A stretch of DNA of 64,000 nucleotides from Adineta ricciae. Lineage: Eukaryota > Rotifera > Eurotatoria > Adinetida > Adinetidae. How positions within the stretch are numbered: position 1 is the stretch's first letter; each line of letters opens with the position of its first letter. The notes under the pieces are model-generated. The model was given only the letters and a program-made list of their open reading frames with translations. It was not told where the DNA came from and searched no databases. The stretch spans positions 124,001 through 188,000 of the forward strand of contig CAJNOJ010000104.1 in NCBI GenBank assembly GCA_905250025.1, written 5' to 3'. Below are positions 25,222 through 36,605 of this stretch, one piece after another. The translations under genes were made by a program, and so were the position numbers.

Positions 25222-26492
25222 TTATTTTTCGAAGAAGAGATAAAGCACAAAGACAACCAATGCGACGCCAACTGTAATACCAGCATAAAGGTATGATCCA
25301 CCATCTGAAAGAAAAGAATAAATAACGAAGAAGGCTTCGACTAAGATTTAAATTACTTTTGACTGCCACATCAACTTTTCCATTGACTGTTGGCTTCTTA
25401 ATTTCTGGATCGTGTGTAAACGAAGGCTTTTTGGTTGTGATATCTGGATTACTTTTGAGTTCTTTTTGTTCATTGGCATTTGGAAAAATTCTCGAGCGAA
25501 TTTCATTAAAATCATTACGTGCAATTGCTTGAATATCCGATGATTTAGAGAATCGGCTGGTACTCGTTGGAAATGTTTCGCTTGGAGAAACATTTGATGT
25601 TCGAAATGGTGTTGCTTTGTGTTCGTGACGAATGATCATTGGTTCATCGTTTTGGAAATCATAAGGATTACGTAAACCGTAAGAAACGTTGCTATTTCGT
25701 GGTTCGGGTTTGGTCGATGAACGTTGCGAGGAATAAGAATTAGTGATTGTCTCTTCAACTTTTGATTTCGTTGTTGAGATGTTTGGATAATACGATGAGA
25801 TGTTGCGAACATTGTTGTCATCGATCTCCACACGATTTAGTGGAATGCGTGGTTCTTGAAATTCATGCAAATGTAATCGATCAGGTGAAGATGGTGGATG
25901 GCCATTTTCTTCGCTATGAAGAAATTCACAAAAGAACATTGTTTGAGAGAGAAATGAAAAATAGTTACCGAATTATCGAATTACGAGTTGAGCGTGGTGG
26001 CGGTGGTGGTGTTGTTGAACTGGGTAATTCGATTTCGGTAACATCTTCTTGGCCTAGAAGTAAAACCAAATGTTGTGTATCTGTTTGTACGCTTGAAAAA
26101 CATTTAATCTTACCTTCGGTTGTTTCATTAGTCAAAACTTCAAGTAATTTCCGTTGATAGATTGATCGTGTATGACCTGAATTTTTTCGTTATGCAAAAA
26201 AAAGTAACTCTCAGCAAGAAATGTTTCTTACTTGTCACCGGCCCAACTGCAAGACCATTCTCAACTAAACTCTTGCGAAGTTCATGATCACTTAGTTTGG
26301 CTACATTGACTCCTTTGTCTTCTTCAGCCTAAAAGACAATGAACTGGATCAAATAATTTCGTATGAAGCTTAATATGCTCTTACCAATTGATGAAGGCGT
26401 ATTACATTGGATAGAGTATCCTTCGAAGCAAATGCTCCAATTTCATAGCCAATGTCTTTTAATTTACGATGTAAATCGACTTTATTCGACAT
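25222..26492 (-). CDS. Emerin/LAP2-like LEM-domain protein with C-terminal membrane anchor
   Basis: Six exons: complement of join(25222..25304, 25357..25913, 25969..26053, 26114..26176, 26232..26328, 26385..26492), 993 nt, 330 aa. The N-terminal LEM domain reads LSDHELRKSLVENGLAVGP, then HTRSIYQRKLLE. A Pro-rich stretch (TTPPPPPRS) and a long Ser/Thr/Asn-rich linker follow. The C-terminus is one hydrophobic helix (AGITVGVALVVFVLYLFF) with a two-residue tail, as in emerin-type inner nuclear membrane proteins. Exon lengths of the LEM part equal or nearly equal those of the small paralogue (108, 97 versus 94, 63). The two genes are tail-to-tail, 330 bp apart. Likely nuclear-envelope tether for chromatin via BAF. 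Confidence 0.88.
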
Positions 26493-26729
26493 GTTTAATG
26501 TTAGAAATGATTTCGACGAACAAAGAGTTCAATCTTTCTTTGGGTTTTTCTTTTTATATGAACCAACGAATAAAAATTTTACCGCACAACTGCATGACTC
26601 ATCCGTCTGTCTTCCAATCAGAAGAGAATTCACATGTCAGTCCGACAGTCATTTCATATGTGTCACTGATTCGATTCTTCGAGAAAAAAAGACGTCATTC
26701 ATCGACGACTAGATAGTTATCTCAGTTTC

Positions 26730-26849
26730 ATGACCATATTGTCTATTCTTCCCGTTTATTACCTTCTTCTTATTCCATCAACAATTATCATTGCTCTAAC
26801 ACTTTACGGACTCGGTTGGATTGGTTTTCAATTGTTTATTCACAATTAA
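26730..26849 (+). CDS. 39-aa membrane micro-protein resembling the C-terminal half of PIG-Y
   Basis: One short ORF, almost entirely hydrophobic, ending LGWIGFQLFIHN. Human PIG-Y (71 aa) ends with the similar WTWMGIKLFRHN, so this may be the rotifer PIG-Y, an activator subunit of the GPI-GlcNAc transferase in the ER. The first TM segment of human PIG-Y is not visible. An upstream exon is unlikely because the LEM gene starts only 237 bp away on the other strand. The stop is followed after three bases by the ATG of the TMEM199 gene, with no splice acceptor between, which implies one bicistronic mRNA. In mammals PIGY shares an mRNA with PYURF. It could instead be a short upstream ORF regulating TMEM199. 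Confidence 0.5.
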   Translation: MTILSILPVYYLLLIPSTIIIALTLYGLGWIGFQLFIHN

Positions 26850-26852
26850 AAT

Positions 26853-27440
26853 ATGAATTTAGTACAAATTAAACGTACATCTACAATCGAACATTTCCTA
26901 GAAAAGACTTTGCAAACTCTCGACGATCAAAACTCCAACAGTTACAAGCAAATCGATAATGTTCTTCAATCGAAAACAACAGAGTACATTCCAGCATCCG
27001 TTATTGTCGACGCCCACAACTTATCTGATAAGAAAATGTATTTACATGAAATTCTAGCTGATTGCGATTTATTTGTTCCAGCCTATGTTGAACCTGAAAG
27101 AAATCCGGAATTAAACGAACGTGTCGAACGACTCAAAGCTGAACAAGCTAATCGAGAATACGATGAAATGACAAAAAATGTCAGTTGTAATCGATTGTAT
27201 ACAGAACAATCAGCAGGTTCGCTCCTACCTGATATGAAATCCGTACAAGGACAATTGATAACTGTTGCCAACGTGTTTCTAACGATCGGTGGAGCGTTTG
27301 TTTTTGGTTATAAAGCAGTGGAATACTCTATGGGCATAAAACATTTCGTGTTACAAATAATATGTGGATTATTTTGTGCATTTATCGTGGCAATTGCTGA
27401 TTTGTATTTTCTTTTTAAACGCTTAAATAAACTCGACTGA
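26853..27440 (+). CDS. TMEM199: TMEM199/VMA12-like V-ATPase assembly factor
   Basis: Intronless, 195 aa (human TMEM199 has 208). The soluble N-terminal part is followed by a conserved core (CDLFVPAYVEPERNPELNER) and two C-terminal membrane helices (ITVANVFLTIGGAFVFGY and VLQIICGLFCAFIVAIADLY), the layout of the Vma12 family. Family role: ER-resident chaperone for assembly of the V-ATPase Vo sector. The start is three nucleotides after the stop of the PIG-Y-like ORF, so it is likely translated by reinitiation or leaky scanning from a shared mRNA. Confidence 0.85.
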   Translation: MNLVQIKRTSTIEHFLEKTLQTLDDQNSNSYKQIDNVLQSKTTEYIPASVIVDAHNLSDKKMYLHEILADCDLFVPAYVEPERNPELNERVERLKAEQANREYDEMTKNVSCNRLYTEQSAGSLLPDMKSVQGQLITVANVFLTIGGAFVFGYKAVEYSMGIKHFVLQIICGLFCAFIVAIADLYFLFKRLNKLD

Positions 27441-27551
27441 GGTAAGGATTTTAAACGAAGGCTTTCTGTATTAGTTCATTTTATTACAAACTTGTCAAAT
27501 AAGAACATTCGTCTCATTTTAATCCATCGAAAGAAAAAGAATCAAATGTAT

Positions 27552-30500
27552 TTATGGACATGAACCCGTGCACGTCAAGTTTCCATTGATATTAGCCAGA
27601 TCACATCCATTATTGACACCTGTTAGTAAACCTATGGATGTTGTAAAATTTCCACCACTGTATGCACAATCACATGTTACTGTGCACATGTTGTTTGATA
27701 TAATACAGTTGTAACAAGATAAACTATATGATGATCCACTGCACATATGACAATTGACTAGTAAAGAATAATAAAGAAAGATTAATTATTTCTGTGATAG
27801 AACATGTTATGAAACAGAACGTACCGGTAGTACAATCTGCTCCAGTCCATTGTGATGTACATGTACAAGTATTTGGAGCAGTGCAAGTACCCGAGTTTTG
27901 GCATGGAGATGCACATACAGGTGTTTGACACTGACTGCCAGTCCATTTCGTAGTGTCGCAAGTGCACACACCAGGAGAAGTACAGTTACCCGAATTTTGA
28001 CATGTTGGTGTACAAACAGGTGTTTCGCAGCGACTTCCACTCCATAGTGTCGTATCGCAAGTACATACACCTGGAGAAGTGCAATTTCCAGAATTTTGGC
28101 AAGTCGGTGTGCATACTGGTACGTCACAACGACTACCGCTCCATTGTGTTGTGTCGCAAGTGCATACACCCGGAGAAGTACAGTTGCCTGAATTTTGACA
28201 TGTTGGTGTACAAACGGGTGTTTCACATATTACACCGGTCCAAAGTGTTGTATCACAGGTACACGTATTCGGAGCAGTGCAGTTGCCATTATTTAGACAA
28301 GCTGCTGTACAAACAGGGAGTTGACAGTATGTTCCACTCCACGATGAAGTACACTGCAAGCAAACAACAACAGTTTTGAACTAAATAATATCTTTACTAA
28401 CTGCACATTGATTCGGTGATATACATGTTCCACCATTTTGACAAGTAGCATTTGATTCTTGATATCCAAAAAGATCATGATTGTTTACTGGTACGCACAT
28501 AGCTATAAAGGAAATGTTAAAACGAACAACAACTAAAGAACACGAATATGCGTATTTTGATCCCTACGGTATTGACAAAGAGAGCCCGTATAACCAGTAG
28601 CACCTATAAATGAATGATAAATAAATCCGTTGTATCATCGTGTTAAATCTCACATTGGCAAGTATTTGGTGCTATGCACTGGCCACCATTTTGACAGGGA
28701 CTCGAACAGATTGCTAGAAGAGAAAACGAATTACTTGAGTAAACTATTGCTTCGTTGATGATCAGCATACGTGTTTGACAGTAAGAGCCAGTCCAAGTCG
28801 AATTATTACAAAGACATGTACTTGGAGCTACACATACTCCTGAAAATAAAACAAAAAAGAATAATTCTGCAGATTTAAGATGAAAACACATTACTCCTTA
28901 CCATCATTTTCACATATCGGATTACATCGTGGTATGTCGCATAAAAAACCTGACCACGAGCTTGTACAATTACATTGACCGGGCGCAATACAGATACCGC
29001 CATTATTACACGGCTGATCACAGATAGCTATTGAAAGAACAGTACATTTTATCTGAATGTCTTTCGTATTGAATAGGTACGTACGATATTGACAAACGCT
29101 ACCATTGTATCCTATTTGACAGGAACAAATATCTGGCGCTATAACAAAGTACTATCTTCGGTAAAGAAAAGGAAAAAAGAACGAATGATTGAATCATTCC
29201 TACATACATGTGCACACGCCTTGGTTTTCACATGGTATCGTACAAACAGCTTTAAAAAAGATAACAAAACATAATAGTGTATTTTCTCATCGGATGTACG
29301 AACTTACGACTAGTACAAAATGTACCTGTCCATTGCGCAGTGCAATTACTATTTCGGATGATGGATAGAAATAATATTACAAATATGTATGAAAACTACA
29401 CCTACCATATATGAGGAGTCGGTCCACATGTACCACCGTTGCTACAGTTACTACTGCAAACCGCTGCGATGGATAGATTAATAGTTGAAAGTAAAGAGAA
29501 TCTTTGAAATGAAATTGTCACTCACGTATTTCACATATAGATCCAACCCAATTCGCTGTTTTACAAGAACAATTCTGTGGTGAAATCTAGTTGGAAACGA
29601 ACCAATATAATCAGATCGTAGGGTAGCTAGTCGGTTTCACTCACGCAAGTGCCTCCATTTATACAAGATGGTGAACAAATAGCTAAAGGAGGGTTTGCTC
29701 TTTACGAAATCATCTTATAGCTCTATTAATTACTTACGTGTTTCACAAAGACTACCATTCCATCCTGAAACACAAGTACACGTATCCGGTGCTATAAAAA
29801 GATTGATCAAGTAATTGACACGATTTCGTTCGATTCAAACGAATCTTACCAGTACAATTTCCACCGTTCAGGCATGCATTTTTGCATACAGCTAAACAAT
29901 TAAACTGTCATTAGAACAACATCATATTCAGAGTAATAAAATTTACGAGTTTCACAGATTGCGCCAGTATATGTCGATGGGCAAGTGCAATTGGATGGTG
30001 CCGTCTAGTATGGAATCGATCCTATCGACTGCGATTCATATTCTAATAGTACTTACGCAGTTGCCAGAATTTAAACAAGCCACAGGACAAATGGCTGATG
30101 ATGAAGAAAAAAAGTGAGTGATTGATAACGATTACTTCAAGAACTTACGACTTTGACAAATGCTACCATTGTAACCGGCTGAACAAGCACACGTGTTTGG
30201 AGCTGTACAGTTCGAATTATGTAAGCAAGCAGGCGAACAAATAGCTGGTAAATATATTTCATGTTTACATATAGACAAACTTTGATTAGAGAAATACTTA
30301 CGAGTATCGCATATACTACCCTTCCAACCTGTGCTACAATTGCATACGTTGGGATATGTACAATTCCCATTAACGCACGCTGGTGAACATATTGCTACAA
30401 GAAGAAAGAGTACTCATTGTAGTTTTCTACAACTAAATACACAAAGAACACTGACGTTCGTCACAAATGGTACCATTCCATCCAGTATTACATCTAAATA

Positions 30501-31788
30501 AACAGTAGTTTATGCTATTTAACTCTTAAATTATCGACAAAACAACTAACGTGCAGGTGTTCGGTGCTGTACAAAATCCGTGTACACATGATGGCGAACA
30601 GACAGCTAAAATAAAGATCTAGATGAGTTGATGAACCGACTGATAGAATGTGCTTACGCGTCAAACATAAATAACCGGAATATCCAGCAATGCAGCTAAA
30701 GAAACGAAAACAATGGATACTATGTAATATGGAAGAAACAAATCATTCGAAAAGTTACCTGCAATAGTTGGGTAAAGTACAATTTCCGTTGACACAAGCA
30801 GTAGTGCAAACAGCTGAAAAATTATAATCAAGAATAGACTACTCGTCATTGACGTCGGATTTCAAACATACGTTGGTCACAATACGTCCCATTCCAACCT
30901 GCTTGACATTGGCAATGATAAGGACTTGTGCAAAGTCCATGGATACAACTTTGATTACATATAGCTACAATTGCATCTTCCGATCTAGAGTCCATACTTA
31001 TTTAATAGGAAAGACTTACGTGATTGACAACGATCTCCTTGGAAGCCTGTTAAACAAGTACAGACGTTTTTAGCTGAACAACTGCCACCGTTCCAACAGC
31101 CAGGAATACAATATATGTCTATAACCAAAGAAAGATTTGAAAAAAAGCACTAAGAACTACTTGAGCAACCTTTGTATGTTTGTATTGATAAAGCCACGGG
31201 TGGTATAATGATCGCGGCTGCACCAAGCACAAGCACAAGTAGTGCTAGAGCTACCAGAGGAAATAGTGGCGAAATACCGGAGCTTGCTTCCACTGGTGGT
31301 AGGACTGTAGATGTTACTCGCACGGTAGTCTTCTTTCTAAAAACAGAATCATATTCTGATTCGCAGACAAATACATTCAAGCAGTTCACTCACAGTATTG
31401 ATGTTACGGTATAAGCTGATTGCGTATTTGCTGGCGGTAATTCATTTATGACTTTTTGCGGTGATAATGTTGCTGTTTTCATTGCGCTCGCATGCCTAGA
31501 GCATAACGGTAACTCGTTGATAGGAGCACTTGTAATTGGAAGACGACCGACGATCACTGGTGCTGATCCTATTGTAATAATTTGTCGTCTAGGCGATGGA
31601 TGTTGATTAATCGGTGTGCTTGTAGATAAGGGTTCTTGAATACTAGTATTCCTACTTGGTACATCCTCAACAAAAGTAACAACTGTTTTCGAACGCGGTG
31701 TAATTGGAGCTGGTTCTCTTTTTAATGCGAGGTTAATCAGAGCTTGTCGTTTAGCTTGATACGCTGACAAGCCAAGCTTAGATGTCAT
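27552..31788 (-). CDS. Type II membrane protein with many EGF modules and a C-terminal cyanovirin-like domain
   Basis: Exon 1 (to 31788) encodes a cytosolic-looking basic, Pro/Thr-rich region of about 130 aa without a signal peptide. The next exon has one strong membrane helix (LVALALLVLVLGAAAIII) preceded by KKTTVR, so the C-terminus should be extracellular. More than twenty EGF-type modules follow (for example CWNGGSCSAKNVCTC), mostly one per exon with phase-1 introns of 50-60 nt. Five complete near-identical modules share one exon at 27826-28350. The last exon encodes a Cys-rich segment (SYSLSCYNC; GGNFTTSIGLL; ANINGNLTC) that fits one half of a cyanovirin-N (CVNH) lectin repeat. The architecture recalls teneurins (type II, EGF) but there are no YD repeats. 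Possible role: cell-surface adhesion or carbohydrate recognition; inferred. Confidence 0.75.
27826..28350 (-). repeat. Intronless tandem array of EGF modules (unit about 105 bp)
   Basis: Five full modules of about 35 aa (CTPTCQNSGNCTSPGVCTC type) lie head-to-tail inside one exon. The central three are almost identical at the DNA level, unlike the diverged single-module exons upstream. Confidence 0.85.
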
Positions 31789-32520
31789 GTCTAAAATATA
31801 CTTTACTGTCAGAATTACTTATTGAATTTGTTACAACGATTCAACCTGTAATCGATGAAGCTTTAGAAAAAATGGCATGATGATTTTGTGTTTTTCTATT
31901 TCTTTTCGCATGAAAGTTTTTTCATTTAAGTACACTTGATAGTCATTTTTAAAATATTCCACGGAGATTTTTTGAAATATGTTATTATTTACACAAAACG
32001 CACGCAGAGAAGAAATCATTACAGTGAAATATTCCGCTTGACAAAGGTGCATCCAATGTAAACAGTACCAATTCAATTGATGTGAAATCATCAACGGTGT
32101 CCTCTCAACTGCATGTACCTATATCTTCAACAGCATAACAGTACGAATTGAAATATCGAAAAGCACTTCAATATTTTTGTTGTGCTTTTTGCATTTCCAT
32201 ATTCAAATTTTTTAAAAGTTGTTGTCACATCTTTTTTTGAAATCGACATTTGAATGAAATGACTTTCCCCTATCGAAAACGCGGGTCTCCAATGACTGAC
32301 ATCTATTTTCATAGTTGATATATATTTGGTTGGTGTTGCTTTTGCAAAGAAAGAGAAGAGATAGAATGACTCATCTCATCTAACAATTTGCTGCAAAAGA
32401 AAGTTTTCACTTCTTTGAGTCAAGATAAACAACCGGCAGTTCTGTGTAGTTTTCGGATAAGTGTGAAATCTAATTAAACATCCGATATAATATCGTTAAC
32501 AACTTCGTCATTATCCAATA
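31789..32520. promoter_or_regulatory. Divergent promoter region of the EGF gene and VPS29
   Basis: About 730 bp between head-to-head start codons. Minus-strand open frames at 31831-32094 and 32127-32312 lack motifs, and I do not regard them as genes. Confidence 0.45.
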
Positions 32521-33289
32521 ATGGTCCGTGCAAAATTTCTTCCATTTATATGTGCATGTGAACATTTCTCGTTGTTTAGCTTGTACTTGTCTTAGGTGAT
32601 CTACACATTCCTTATCGTGTTAGTGGTTTGCCACATGAATTCCGCAAATTATTAACTCCTGGTCGTATTCAACACATCTTGTGTACGGGCAATTTATGTA
32701 CCAAAGAAACAGTTGATTATTTGAAAACCTTAACAGCTGATGTTCATATTGTTCGGGGAGATTTTGATGATGTCAGTATTACTTTCTTGATATGGCGTAT
32801 AGAACTCATTATTTATTATTTAGAATCCGAATTTTGTCGATCAAAAGGTTGTCACTGTTGGCCAATTTCGTATTGGTCTTTGTCACGGCCATCAAATCGT
32901 TCCATGGGGTAATCATCGAATCGGTCAACTCCGACATTTTCAAACTTGTCTGTTTATCCTTCAGGAGACATTGAAAGTTTGCGTATGCTTCAACGTCAAA
33001 TGGATGTTGACATTCTTATAACCGGTCATACACATAAATTCGAAGCATTCGAACGTGACAACAAATTTTTCATCAATCCTGGTTCAGCAACTGGAGCATA
33101 TAATGCATTGAATAGGTTTGCTTGAAATTTTCATTGTTCTTTCATGATTATCATTGAATATTTTCTTCTAGTTCAACTACACCTTCGTTTGTTTTAATGG
33201 ACATTCAACAAGCATCACTTACACTCTATGTTTATCAATTAATCAATGAGAAATTTACTGTTGAACGACTGGAATATCGCAAAGCTTAA
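32521..33289 (+). CDS. VPS29: Retromer subunit VPS29
   Basis: Exons 32521..32523, 32580..32771, 32824..32908, 32965..33115, 33172..33289, 549 nt, 182 aa, the same length as the human short isoform. The first coding exon is only the ATG; the sequence continues [13 protein letters not shown] after a 56-nt GT-AG intron. Metallophosphoesterase-fold motifs are present: [26 protein letters not shown], and [10 protein letters not shown] with [14 protein letters not shown]29 uses this fold as a binding scaffold, with VPS35 and VPS26, for endosome-to-Golgi and recycling traffic. It is followed on the same strand by ZC3HC1, 220 bp away. Confidence 0.95.
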
Positions 33290-33495
33290 TAGTGCGTGTT
33301 TTTCTGTTCTCTTACTTTGCTTGTCTTGATTATCATGTGATTTATTCTTTATTTTGCCTAGTCGGTCTTGAAATATGTTTGCATTCATGTTGTATCCGTA
33401 ATTTATTTTTGTCTTTTATCGATAGAAATCACATTTAAACATTGATCTACATTCTTCTTTTCGCTCTGTCTCTATTCTTTTTTTACTTTCTAATA

Positions 33496-33496
33496 G
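33496..33496 (+). other. Putative trans-splice acceptor before ZC3HC1
   Basis: TTTTTACTTTCTAATAG ends here, 13 nt before the ZC3HC1 start codon and about 200 bp after the VPS29 stop. Confidence 0.35.
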
Positions 33497-33509
33497 ATAA
33501 GAATAGCAT

Positions 33510-34648
33510 ATGATGTTAAAAGATTCGAAATTTTCGTCCCACCTTCTTCATCTTTCACAACTACAAACAATTAATCATAAAACATTGGATGAATACCGAG
33601 ATCGTTTGAAAACTTACGAAGTAGATCTATCTTTCGTCTTATACTTATCTATTTTCTTTCGTATATAAGGATTATCTTTGGTTTGGCAAACCTGACCGTA
33701 TCTCAGCAATTGAATGTGCACGTCGCGGATGGACATGTCAAAACAATGATTTAATTAAATGCGCGAATTGCCATGCAGAAATCATCGCACAATTGCCAAG
33801 TGTTTTAAATATTCACGAATGTAAGATATTTGTAGGAAGAGAAAAAGAGTTTTCATAATCGAATATAGATACGGAACGTGTCGAGAACATCGCTCAAGCA
33901 TTGGTCGATGCTCATCATCGGTACTGTGTTTGGAAATTTATGATTATTCCAGAGTCGGTGATACAACTAACGGATATCTATTCCAATGAAACAATAAATA
34001 AGTTTGTAAAAGAAGCAGAAGAATTTTTGCTGCAAATTCAACAGATTGATCTCGTTGGACAACTAAAAACAGTTTGTACTTTTTATTAAAAAACAACATT
34101 CAGAAAGAAATTTTCTCCTTGTTTAGACTTTTCAAATTGAAGCGACAGATTTTGACCTCTTATCAAGTTCATATTTGAATGATCCACGTTTACTATCAGC
34201 TTTTAAAATTCTTGTTTTCTATTGGAAACTGAAAGGTTCTTCGTTAAGTTGTGAAAAATGTTGCCGAGAAATTTCAATTAATCGGAATCATCTAATACTT
34301 GATCCAATTGCATCTCATCGAACTTGGTGTCCTATTCTCAAAAACGAGCAATGGAAAAAACGAATTGAACAAATTGAAACCATCCTACACGCAAAATCTC
34401 GTCATAAACTTGGAGAAATTCAGTCGATCAATGATGTAACTAGATTTTTCGTTAAACTTAAATACTTATTCCGATTTCTTCTTCAGCATACCGAACGGAT
34501 TCTTCCCGATATTATATCCACGCAGAATCTTTTCCATGAACTAATATCGAGCAAAGAATATTATCGTTCGTGTGTACAAAGTACCTATGTGGATAATACT
34601 CCATCATCGGAGTTGGAGCACTCAACCAACAATTCCAAGTCAACATAA
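33510..34648 (+). CDS. ZC3HC1: ZC3HC1/NIPA-like C3HC zinc-finger protein
   Basis: Four exons: 33510..33620, 33670..33820, 33869..34071, 34127..34648, 987 nt, 328 aa (human 502, so shorter in the C-terminal part). The C3HC (BIR-like) finger is clear: ISAIECARRGWTCQNNDLIK, then CANCHAEI, then H..YCVW. A second C-terminal finger-like module reads LSCEKCCREI with HRTWCPIL. Family roles: nuclear-basket component binding TPR, and an F-box-type adaptor for SCF in vertebrates. Middle gene of a plus-strand trio with VPS29 and FAM151. ATG codons at 33510 and 33513 are adjacent. Confidence 0.85.
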
Positions 34649-34739
34649 TGACTTTTTCTTTGTTTCTCTGTTGAAATTCATCGATCAGATATATTTATAA
34701 ATAATAAATAGGAAATCTATAGATCTTTTTCAATTTCTA

Positions 34740-34740
34740 G
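34740..34740 (+). other. Putative trans-splice acceptor before FAM151
   Basis: A pyrimidine-rich tract ending TTTCAATTTCTAG lies 15 nt before the FAM151 ATG, in the 107-bp gap after ZC3HC1. Confidence 0.4.
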
Positions 34741-34755
34741 ATAGAAACGAGACGA

Positions 34756-36349
34756 ATGAGTGACATACGACATTTTCAGCATACGTTACATTATTTTCCA
34801 AGTGTGGAAAATGATGCATCGCGTATTACATGGGCACATGCGGTTAATAGTCGAGAGAAGCTCGAAGAAGCACTCAAAAGTAAATAGAAAATAAGGATCA
34901 GATAGATAAGAATTTGTCTTTGTAGGTTCATTATTATTTATCGAAGCAGATATTCTAATGGGTTCGTCACCAATAGGTCCAATCATGGCACATCCACCGC
35001 ATACCACAAGTGATTTAACCTTTTCAGACTTTCTTCAAGCAGTCAAATCAACCAGTAAAGGCTTGAAGCTTGATTTCAAAGATATCAATGCACTACAGCC
35101 ATGTCTCGATGAGCTCGAAGCGAACAAAGATTCAGTGCGTTGAAAATTTTCTTCTGCTCTTTGCATTAGAATCTATTTTTTGTAGATCAATGGTCCAATT
35201 ATTCTCAATGCTGATATCGTTCGTGCCAATTCTCAATGTGTTCAACCCATCGATGCCCAACGTTTTCTCAACGCTTGTCTCTCTTTTTCCTTTCGTGTTA
35301 TTCCAATTCTAATGGTCTCATTTTCTCTTGGATGGACAACCATTTACGATAAAACAACAACATCTTATACATGGTCAAGTGTTATCAATATGTATCGAAC
35401 GATAACCAAAGACGATAACTATTCTCTGTTTAACTTTGAAATTACGTTTCCTGTTCGTCTGTCGTTGGCATTGAATTCATTCGATCAACTTCATTGGCTG
35501 GCGACAGTGACGAAATCCGGTTTGACGTTTTGGTCGCCACCTAATGAAGTGGAAAATACAAGTGAAAATTTCCATAAGTTATGCAAATTCCGAGAGCATT
35601 TTAATCGTTCGTTGATCTACTATGATTTACCACCGCCGTTTGATCAATTAATCAACGAGAATTTTTCCAAACGAAATGAACAGGAAGATGAAGAAGAAAA
35701 TTTTCCTTCAATGAAAGATAATTGGCATACATCTGTCGGACAAGAAGATAATGTCTTAGTAGCAGATTTTAGTGCTGTTTTATTAAAATCAAATGTGTTC
35801 TTACGAACGAAACAAACGTTTGACTCAACAGTAGCTTGTACTTGGTCAGGCATTATCGAATTTCTTTCCGATGCATCGTCACAATCACAGGCTGTTCTGT
35901 GTTATTTAGCCGAAACTGAACATACGTCGAAAGCAGGAATGACGATTACTATTTCTCGCACAGGTTCAATTGAAGTTGCCTATGAAAATTCTCGAGGTTC
36001 ATCTCAAGTCGATGAGAATCTAGTTTTTCCAAGTTACGCATATGCATTTCGAATCAAAGATTCGATCTCTACAGTTCATATTGAAATTTCTTCACTTTAT
36101 CTTGAAAATTATTCGTCATCAACAGAACCCTTGCCATCCACACCCACATCTGTACAATTAACAGTTTTCCTCGATACAGATCGTCGTCGTCGTCATCCGA
36201 CATCAACTGACGAAAATAAACACTTTCATGCAGCAGTGATGGGACAAAATATCGAACCAAATCCATCAAATGCTAATATTCCCACAGGTGGAATCGTCTT
36301 CTCTCGTTTACGTCTAACACAAGAAACTCTATCACGAGCTGAACTGTGA
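34756..36349 (+). CDS. FAM151B: FAM151/menorin-like protein
   Basis: Three exons: 34756..34879, 34926..35134, 35186..36349, 1497 nt, 498 aa. Conserved FAM151 features: ITWAHAVNSREKL, FIEADILMG followed by PIMAHPP, DLTFSDFLQ and GLKLDFKDI, and later FSLGWTT and FEITFPVRLS. This is the GDPD-like TIM-barrel fold shared with menorin (C. elegans MNR-1, a dendrite-patterning cue). No signal peptide or TM is seen, so it is closer to the FAM151B than the membrane-anchored FAM151A form. The last third is a metazoan extension ending GGIVFSRLRL. It is convergent with the unrecognised gene at 36606. Confidence 0.88.
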
Positions 36350-36605
36350 ATACTTCTCTAGTCAACACGTACTTTTCACGCTTTATTCCACTATTAAATA
36401 TGTCTTCTAACAGTATATGTGTAATTTTTGCGAATTAAATATATTACCCTTAACTAATCAACGCGCGAACTTTTATTTTCGGTCCTAGACATCGCTTAGC
36501 TGAAGTGTATGAATAGAAATTTTGTTTATTGATCAAATAAATGATTTTGTACATCGCATTCTCTGTAAGTGCCCAGAAATTCTAATGAATAAAAAGAAAT
36601 GTCAG

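Noticed and set aside
27826-28350. Regular repeats considered as a CRISPR-like array or satellite
   Set aside because: The units are coding EGF modules with conserved cysteines and no spacer structure.
28002-28379. Plus-strand ORF of 125 codons
   Set aside because: Antisense shadow of the tandem EGF array.
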